Source of the DNA: Apoda limacodes
Lineage: Eukaryota > Arthropoda > Insecta > Lepidoptera > Limacodidae
Reading direction: 5' to 3'
DNA: 64,000 nt
Assembly (NCBI GenBank): GCA_946406115.1
Contig: OX291552.1
Coordinates: forward strand, 2,728,001-2,792,000
The notes beneath the pieces are model-generated. The model was not told the DNA's origin. It did not search any database and worked only from the letters and a program-made list of their open reading frames with translations. Shown here piece after piece: positions 57,393 to 64,000 of the stretch; position 1 is the stretch's first letter; every line of letters begins with the position of its first letter. The translations under genes and the position numbers were made by a program.

Positions 57393-58967
57393 ACTAAAGA
57401 GAGATAAGATGAGATTTTAAATATGCAATGACAACGAGTAAAATGTTATAAAAACTTATGTTATACAAACATAGATGGTAAAAAGTAGACACATAATTAA
57501 TTTTGCATTAATTTAGCAAATCCTGTTATAGCTTTTGCTATAAATCGTGTCAAAAAACAGTGCAAAGTCGTAGTCAAATTATTTTTTCGTGGCATTATTG
57601 AAAGAAAATGCATATTTGTTCAGGCAGGTGTGTAGGTAAGGTAAATGGCCTCACACATTGTAACTATAGGTATTTATAATATTAATTGATGCGGATTAAA
57701 ATAAACACCGGCCAAGTGCGAGTTGGATTTGCGCACCGAGGGTTCCGTACCTATCAGTAATTTAAAATAGTAATGGCTTGGGTCCGTCTCACACTTGGCC
57801 GGTTTTAATATTTGTTGCTATACTTTAGAGTTCACACTATTTTTCACTGCAAGTTTGAAGTTTGTATGTGTTACTGTTTTTACGATAGAACAAAAACAAC
57901 GAAAATGTGTATCTTATGGAAGGACTCCCCAAACAAATGTGTTACTGTTTCTCTCTATTGCTAGATAGCGTTGTATCGGTAATCTAAAATGGTAATGGCT
58001 TCGGCTCGTCTCTCACTTGGCCGGTTATTTTTTGTAATACTTTAGAGTTCACATTATTTTTCACTGCAAGTTTGAAGTTTGTATGTATCACTGTTTTAAA
58101 CGATAGAGCAAATACAACGAAAATGTGATTCTTGTATAGGGACCTCCCTTAAATTTTAACTTTTTATTATTTGTTAGATAATCCTTCATGATAACACATA
58201 TTCTGTCAAAAATTCAGGCTTCTACTTATTTCGGTCTAAAAGATTGAGCCTTTTAATGGTCGGACAGACAGACGGACAGACAGACAGACAGAGAGACAGA
58301 CAGCGTAGGCTTAGTAATTGGGCTCCGTTTGTACCATCTGGGTACGGAACCCTAAAAAAAGTAACCCAATATATTAAAATATAATTTAAGCGATAGTGCG
58401 AAACGTACCTATAAAATTATATATCGTATGTATCACAACTCTATAATGTAGTGTGATCTGAAGATTTCAGAATATTTATTTTAAGATTATAACTCAAAAT
58501 GGATTACAAGAAGTTGTATACTTGCTAGCTGATCTACAAAGTATAGTATTATTACATTAAATAAAACTTCTTGCCATTGACTATAACAAGTCCAACTCGC
58601 ACTTGGCCGGTGTTTATTTTAATTCGCATCAATTAATATTATAAATACCTATAGTTACAATGTTTGAGGCCATTTACTTTACCTACGCACCTGCCTGAAC
58701 AAATATGCATTTTCTTTCAACAATGCTACATAAAATAATTTGACTACGACTTTACACTGATTTTTGACACGATTTATAGTAGAAGCTATATATAACAGGA
58801 TTTGCTAAATTAATGCAAAATTAATTATGTGTCTACTTTTTACCATCTATGTTTGTATAACATAAGATTTTATAACTTTTACACGTTTTTTATTATTTTT
58901 TAGTATGTTATACATTTTTATTAGTTGTCATTGCTTACTTTAAATCTCATCTCTCTTTAAGTAAATA
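57393..58967. mobile_element. Composite element with ~335-375 bp inverted arms
   Basis: 57393-57728 and 58591-58967 are reverse complements with scattered changes: ACATAGATGGTAAAAAGTAG, AAATGCATATTTGTTCAGGC and CACCGGCCAAGTGCGAGTTG with their partners. The spacer holds GGGTTCCGTA family ends (57735-57805, 58260-58355), a direct duplication (57828-57915 and 58042-58130, TTTTTCACTGCAAGTTTGAA) and direct repeat A copy 2. The two arms end exactly at GGCCAAGTGCGAGTTGGA, an end motif of the GGGTTCCGTA family. No protein is encoded. Confidence 0.75.
58446..58588 (+). repeat. Direct repeat A, copy 2
   Basis: GATCTGAAGATTTCAGAATA, TATACTTGCTAGCTGATCTA and CTTCTTGCCATTGACTATAA repeat the 57220-57362 segment. 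It abuts the start of the right inverted arm. Confidence 0.8.
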
Positions 58968-59139
58968 TTTTAACTTAAAAGTCCCAGTACATATATGAAA
59001 ATCTTTTATATTTGAAAATATCAATAGTTTCAGCAAGAAAAGTGACGTTCACAAAGTAAATACTAGAAGTAAAAATAAACTGTTGGTGCATGATACACGT
59101 CTACACAAAATAAGTAACTCGTTTATGAGGCTTTTTTTT

Positions 59140-59680
59140 TTAAAAACTTGGTGTACTCAACAAAGCGAAGCAGTACTTCACGTCGGGGCAAATGTTGTTA
59201 CTTTACAAGTCGCAAGTTCGGCCCCATACGGAGTACTGCTGCCATCTCTGGGCAAGTGCACTCGGATACCAGCTTGGCCCTTTTGACTCGGTTTAACGAC
59301 GGGCTGTGAGAATTGTCGACGATTCCAAACTCACTTGCGGTATCGAGCCCTTAAGTCTGAGGAGAGACTTTGCCTCACTGTATCTGTTCTACCGCTTGTA
59401 CAATGGGTTGTGTTCTGAGGAATTGTTCGAAATGATGCCCACGGCTACTTCCTACCATCGCACCGCTCGCCATCGGCAGGGAATTCATTCTCACACTTTA
59501 GAACCTAAATGGTCGCGAACAGTGCGGTTTCAGAGAAGAGACATTTCTGAAGGGTCGGCAACGCGCAAGTGATACCACCGGTGTTGCAAGCGTCCATAGG
59601 CTACGGTGACCGCTTACCATCAGGCGGACCGTATACTTGTTTGCCACCTTAGAGGTATTAAAAAAAAAAAAAAAAAAAAA
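59140..59680 (+). pseudogene. LINE 3' end with internal deletion and A tail
   Basis: From GGTGTACTCAACAAAGCGAA through the RT C-terminal region (ELFEMMPTATSYHRTARHRQ) to GTATACTTGTTTGCCACCTT and a 20-A run. About 100 bp is missing after TTTCAGAGAA near 59535 compared with the copy at 18860. The MITE M1 at 59684 inserted right behind or within its A tail. Confidence 0.88.
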
Positions 59681-59683
59681 AGA

Positions 59684-60323
59684 GTTGCACTCCGGGAGTG
59701 CCGGCAGAAGTGAAAACCTTTACACACGATTCGTGCTTAACACTCAAATATGTCACAAGACATGTCTTTGACATTGTCAAGAAATAATTTTTTGTTTTTT
59801 TATTTCCTTTTTTGACGTAGTATATTTGACATCGCAATCTGTCATAGAATTAAAATTCCATATCCAACCTCCCTGTACTACTCATAATCGCGAATACTAA
59901 AAATAAAAATTTTAATAGGCGTGGCATTACGGTTTCCGTATTTTACAAAGACAAAAATGCACTTTGTTCAATTTCCATATTTTAAACACTTTATATACAC
60001 GAATTTTACGAATACACAGCAGTATGGCCACTACACAGACGGTCGAGCCATCAGCTGTCACCATCCATGGATGCGCGTAGCACGCTGTAACATAAACACA
60101 CACGACCATTCGCGCAAGCGCCCTGCGCCGCCTAAACGAAACAGCAGGCGCAGGCATACATTTTCGCCGCGCCGTAGAAAGAGAGGGGGATACTCCCTCT
60201 CCTACGCCGCGCCAGCTGTCTACTCTCCATCTGTCTTACGAATTTTCACGATCTGACGCAAGTTTATCATTTTTTACCCATACCAAAAAAAGTGCACAAC
60301 GCCGCTAAAGAAGTTTTCACTTC
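59684..60323 (-). mobile_element. MITE family M1, long copy (640 bp) with extra internal DNA
   Basis: Opposite orientation to 14135-14490. It starts GTTGCACTCCGGGAGTGCCG then GCAGAAGTGAAAAC and ends GTTTTCACTTC. Both flanks of the core match the short copy (CCAACCTCCCTGTACTACTC; GGTATGGGTAAAA in reverse). A segment of about 330 bp between about 59920 and 60245 is absent from the short copy. It is GC-rich at 60045-60235 and, on the minus strand, has TATATAAA about 15 bases before an ATG with an 11-codon frame. This may be the 5' end of a lost transposase or captured DNA. Confidence 0.75.
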
Positions 60324-60845
60324 AAAAAAAAAAAGGCAATGTACACTTTTACAACATAGTTCCTAATAATATTCAAAAGCCATGGGACTGAAGATGCTCA
60401 ATTACAGGTGGATTACCTGTACCTATTCGAACATGAAGTTACAGGCTGTTATACTTCATAAAGGACTTCATGCGAAATTGACCAAATGCCTAATTAATTA
60501 CAACGAGCAACATACTACAGGCAAAGCAATTTGTCGTGCTCAGCTCTAAGCGATTACTTAAACTTAGTATGCTACAGCAGCCACCTAGCGCAGCTATAGA
60601 CACAAAAATAGGTAAGATATTTTAAAAACGTTAAGGTGTCGTCATATCTGTGTCTGAGTTATATATTCTTATATTGTAAACACTTTTGTTTCAAGTAAAA
60701 TTATCAAAAATTTAAAATAAACTGCATATCTATTGAACGAGTGTAAGTAGCTTTAAACCCCTAAACAATTGATACTCATTTCTCTTTCCTGATATATCAC
60801 TAGTTCCTGAGCGCCATCTATCTATAACCTATTCATATTCGAATA
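60324..60845. other. Intronic, no gene seen
   Basis: No recognised element. Confidence 0.35.
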
Positions 60846-60849
60846 AACC

Positions 60850-61090
60850 CAAACAAAGATGTCTCTGCTGAAAGTTGGTAAGGATTAGGGTTTCCTGCAC
60901 ATTCCAGGTGATGCTACACCATCAGCTCAAGGTTACTTACTATGTTCTTGCAATATCATTAAAGTAAGACAATACCAAATTTCGAATCAATCGGACTTGT
61001 GGAAATAGCTCATGTCACATCCCTTCATCAATTATAAAAGAGCTGATAAGCTAAGAACACTCTTGATCAAGTCACCTTTACAACCATTAG
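60850..61090 (-). repeat. Dispersed repeat D2, copy 2
   Basis: Reverse complement of the 50505-50860 repeat: plus-strand words GCACATTCCAGGTGATGCTA, CAATTATAAAAGAGCTGATA and TTGATCAAGTCACC. Confidence 0.65.
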
Positions 61091-61189
61091 AGTAGCATAG
61101 ACTACCAAATGAAAATGTATGAAAACCACATCAACCAGTTTACGGGGAAGCGGGGTAGCACTGAACCAATTTAAACCAATAGCGGAGTA

Positions 61190-61845
61190 GTTGCGCCCAA
61201 TAAAAGCGCTGCTGCAGTACTATGCAGCCTTTAGTCTTGTCGGGGTGGTTGATGAATTGTTTCAGATTGTTTGTGATTAATAAAATAGTTCAGAATATAT
61301 ATATTTTATATTAAACTATAACATATACATAATGCAGGGCAAGGCGTGATTTACCTGGACTGGGCCGTCCAGTCCAGTTAACGGACGACGACGACTGGCG
61401 ATGCAATATGCATCGGCCAGTGTCGAGGTGATTGTGTGACGTCATGACTCGTACTATCGATGATTTCATGTCGCCGCAGTCCCAACGACCTCCCCTAATA
61501 GGGCCTCTCCCCTAACACGACGCCGACGTCCCTGGGTTCGTCGGCGACCGCAAGGATACAGAAGGTGTCAAAGAGTGCCAGGGTGCTTCTCACCCCCACT
61601 CAATCGCAATGCAACCGCGTAACGGGGAACTCGAGGGGAGTTCTGCCTTACCTTCGGGTTCGAGGCTCACGCCGGTCAAAGAGACGACCCCAAGAGCGAC
61701 AACCCAAGCCGAGGCTCCCCCTGCGGGGAGCCCTTGAGCGTTGGACGCTATATGGGCTGAGACTCCTTCAGAGTTTTACCCCAAAAGCCCGGTGGAGCAG
61801 TAATGGCTGCAACAGCCAACTGCATAGTCAGTTCAGAAAAAAAAA
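61190..61845 (+). other. GC-rich retroelement-like 5' fragment
   Basis: 61340-61840 is GC-rich, unlike the flanks, with long open frames in more than one phase (for instance 61565-62005) that drift into AT-rich DNA after 61840. In one phase MTRTIDDFMSPQSQRPPLIG starts at 61443. The composition resembles the gag/ORF1 start of retroelements, and the preceding 61190-61320 has promoter- or LTR-like features (CCAATAAAAGCGC, AATAAAATAG). No nucleocapsid zinc knuckle or RT is seen, so the identity is open. Confidence 0.4.
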
Positions 61846-63044
61846 TGCAGCATTGAAAATAGCTTACTACCGCTGGTGTAAAAAATTAAATATAATGAGT
61901 ATCGATACATTTACTAGGCTATATATTGCGCCGCGTCTAATTATGTTGCCATATATACCGCTGCCACTTACAGCTTTGTATCCTATATATTTTACCGTAT
62001 TCTAAAAATATGCATATAATGCGTCAAAAGAATTACGATTCCCTCACATACAAAGAATATAATTCAAACTTTTTTATAATTAATCAACACAATTTAATAT
62101 ATGTTGTTATTTAATTCAGTATTGTTTTATTTGACAATATATGGTAGGCAAAGGGCTTGTCCACTCAGCTATGTTAATTACCACACAGTAGGTATAAGGA
62201 TTAAAAACTAAACCTTTGCCAATGGAATCGACAGACAAAATGTATGTGGGAACTACCGTTTTTTCTTGATTTTTTGAAGTTTGATAAATTATTTATTAGA
62301 ATATATTTGTTTACAAGGTTAATTATGTATTCAAAGTTTTCCTGTTATACTGGTTCGTAACAATCGAAAAAGGTTAATATAGATTATCAGTGCTGGGGCT
62401 CCAACTCTCTTTAACTTAAACTGACTAAGAGGTTTTTCCGGCAATTATTAAACAAAGATGTACTTATCTTAATTTGTACAATCCAAATAATTTTAATTAA
62501 ATATTTTGAATGCATAGCGTATATGTATCTAAAGTGAAACGCTGACTTTTCAAACATAAATTTCATTAGCCCTCATTTTAGGTAAACTAAAAAATGTTTT
62601 TTAAATACGCGCGAATTTATTTTATGGTATGGTAATATAAGTAATATTTTGTGCTTACAAGTGTAGGTACCTATTTGGTAGTTTGTGTGTGTTGTGTAAG
62701 GTTTTTTACGATTTTATTCTTGATCATAATTATTTCTTATTTGTTGTTTTTTTGAATCAACCTCTTAATTATTTTATCCTTGAAAATATTTTATGACGGA
62801 ATGAAAAACTTAATCATAACGGTAACATAGAAAATGGTTTCATCGATTTTTTAGTAAAAAAAATATTACTTTTTTGTGGCAAAACACCTACCACTGACAT
62901 TTAATACCTATATTTGTGTTTTTTAAACGTCCAGAGCAATTTTTGTGCTATAAAATACTACAGTAAGGGATTTTGTTCATAAAAAAATGAGTATTTTTAT
63001 TTTAATTACGACAAAGTTAATATAAAAATGCGACATATTATTAC
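61846..63044. other. Intronic AT-rich DNA, no gene seen
   Basis: End of the giant intron nearest the upstream exon; no element recognised. Confidence 0.4.
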
Positions 63045-63135
63045 CTGTTGGTGGTTGTTCTTGTCGCTGGTCTCCGACGCCGAGGAGTCGGAGCGCTTGT
63101 TACAGCACTGGGGACACCAGCGACGGCACATACAT
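63045..63135 (-). CDS. Internal coding exon of the minus-strand gene (Cys-rich juxtamembrane part)
   Basis: This 91-nt exon is set off by GC content from the AT-rich flanks. The acceptor TTTGTGTGTCGTCAG precedes A|TGTATGTGCCG; the donor CAACAG|GTAATAAT follows. It supplies the last base of a split codon, then 30 codons ending in phase 0: CMCRRWCPQCCNKR, then SDSSASETSDKNNHQQ. The next coding exon at 18351 starts in phase 0, so they join in frame. Five cysteines among basic residues followed by an acidic serine stretch is typical of the cytoplasmic edge of a membrane protein, where the cysteines may be palmitoylated. The other two frames contain a stop or read arginine-rich nonsense. The upstream membrane or extracellular exons should lie beyond 64000. 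Confidence 0.75.
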
Positions 63136-63550
63136 CTGACGACACACAAATAAACTCACATTTAAATAAGGCCGGTTTTATTCCGCAGCTTCAAAGTTAT
63201 CCAGCCAAGCTAAAAAGACAAATCTATATAACACAGATATACAAATCTGGGTGCAACTCTATAGTTTGTCAAAAACTGGCAAAGTAGGTATATTACTCCG
63301 TCCCTGGAATACTGATACAGGTATAATCTTACTACTTATAATTTAAAAGATGATGATGACGACTCACCACCTGTCACCTATCACCTGTCACCTGTGGATT
63401 TCTGGCAGAGGAACATATTATAATGTACAGCTGGAGGGACGGAAAGTAAGCAAAGACGTAAAATTACAAAGTTTCAGTATAGAAAATGCAGATATCTGAA
63501 AAATTTCTTTATTCTTATTTTATTTCAATATTTTTTGTTGAAATAACTAT
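63136..63550. other. Upstream intron start, no gene seen
   Basis: Contains a short ACCTGTCACCTATC-type tandem at 63370-63393 only. Belongs to the next upstream intron of the minus-strand gene. Confidence 0.45.
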
Positions 63551-63643
63551 GATTAAGGCGTTTCTATTATGATGGCTATAAGATTAAGGCGTTTCTATTG
63601 TGATGGCTATAAGATTAAGGCGTTTCAATTGTGATGGCTATAA
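63551..63643 (+). repeat. 31-bp tandem repeat x3
   Basis: Three units starting GATTAAGGCGTTTCTATTnT and ending GATGGCTATAA, with two base differences among them. Confidence 0.92.
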
Positions 63644-64000
63644 GATTTTTAGAACACGATGTTAAAAGTTAGAAGGGGATAGCAGCACAGACGTTTTAAC
63701 TTTGAAAGTTAATAACTCAGAAAATGCACTTGTAAGGCAAAAAGTAACGAAATCTGCTGTTGAAAATGACTTTGCCGGTTTTTTTCTTCTTAGGGTCCCG
63801 TTCCACCAAAAAAAACGGAATCCATAAAGGATCAGTTTATTGTGCTTCCGTCAGTCAAGACCCTTTTTCTCAGGAACGCGTTGCAATCCCTTGGAGAAGT
63901 AAAAAAATTAAACTTTCAAGTTAACTTAATCAAAAGACGGCCGTTTATGTCACTCGCAAGGGGATCAAAAAACTGAAAACAACAGGTTTTTAACGGCAAA
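63644..64000 (+). other. GGGTTCCGTA-type repeat scrap, no gene seen
   Basis: 63781-63900 (TTTTTCTTCTTAGGGTCCCG, GGAATCCATAAAGGATCAGT, GTGCTTCCGTCAGTC) resembles the degenerate copy at 6983. The rest is unassigned and runs off the window. Confidence 0.5.

Larger units (their letters stand above)
18352..63044 (-). other. Giant intron (~44.7 kb) of the minus-strand gene
   Basis: It is bounded by the GTAATAA donor at 63044 and the TTCTCAG acceptor at 18352, phase 0. It is filled with transposable element copies, minisatellites and inverted repeats in both orientations. That the two exons are spliced directly together is inferred from matching phase and absence of another recognised exon; small alternative exons within it cannot be excluded. 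Confidence 0.7.

Noticed and set aside
59921..60256. 111-codon plus frame with an Arg-rich end
   Set aside because: It lies wholly inside the extra segment of MITE M1 and has no homology I recognise.

Overview
This is a eukaryotic, very AT-rich window, most likely from a moth or butterfly (Lepidoptera). The organism call rests on the repeats: 3' ends of a CR1/Jockey-type LINE ending in GTTTGCCACCTTAGTGGTAT, RTE-like 3' tails, a tRNA-headed SINE remnant, and the dispersed 'GGGTTCCGTA / CTCGCACTTGGCCG' and 'ACCGACTTCAAAA...GGAGGAGG' repeats, all of which I know from lepidopteran genomes. I see no bacterial operons, phage genes or CRISPR arrays.

One host protein-coding gene can be supported. 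It lies on the minus strand as three coding exons: 63045-63135, 18223-18351, and the terminal exon 16670-17686. All splice sites are GT/AG and both internal junctions are phase 0. The exons join into a 411-residue C-terminal piece of a larger protein. It opens with a cysteine/arginine cluster that looks like the inner edge of a membrane segment, followed by a long, acidic, Ser/Tyr-rich tail. I do not recognise the family. The intron between the first two of these exons is about 44.7 kb and fills most of the window. The transmembrane or extracellular exons would lie beyond position 64000.

Layout. 1-16 kb is downstream of the gene: MITEs (858-1459, 4436-4717, 14135-14490), a SINE remnant, RTE and LINE tails, a GGGTTCCGTA repeat, and a minisatellite family in three separated clusters (7.8, 8.5 and 9.4 kb). 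16.0-18.4 kb holds the 3' UTR, the last exon, a short intron and the penultimate exon. 18.4-63.0 kb is the giant intron. It contains a chimeric LINE copy and a hAT transposase relic (18.6-19.9 kb), a long inverted-repeat element (20.06-20.85 kb), several LINE pieces, a 3.1-kb near-perfect inverted-repeat element flanked by TA (32300-35401), a higher-order AT-rich minisatellite (35.7-36.3 kb), an almost full-length but broken LINE ORF2 with endonuclease and reverse transcriptase (39352-42250), a second LINE copy split by a 404-bp insertion (42.4-43.3 kb), a probable 3.5-kb DNA transposon with 39-bp perfect terminal inverted repeats around a decayed transposase-like gene (46280-49795), a larger minisatellite (52.0-52.8 kb), and a composite direct/inverted repeat block (57.2-59.0 kb).

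The LINE supplied the machinery that scattered its own truncated 3' ends. The MITEs have terminal repeats but no transposase of their own and depend on others. I did not find a complete, intact mobile element or a clearly new biological system. The most distinctive objects are the 3.1-kb palindromic element and the TIR-bounded element at 46-50 kb.
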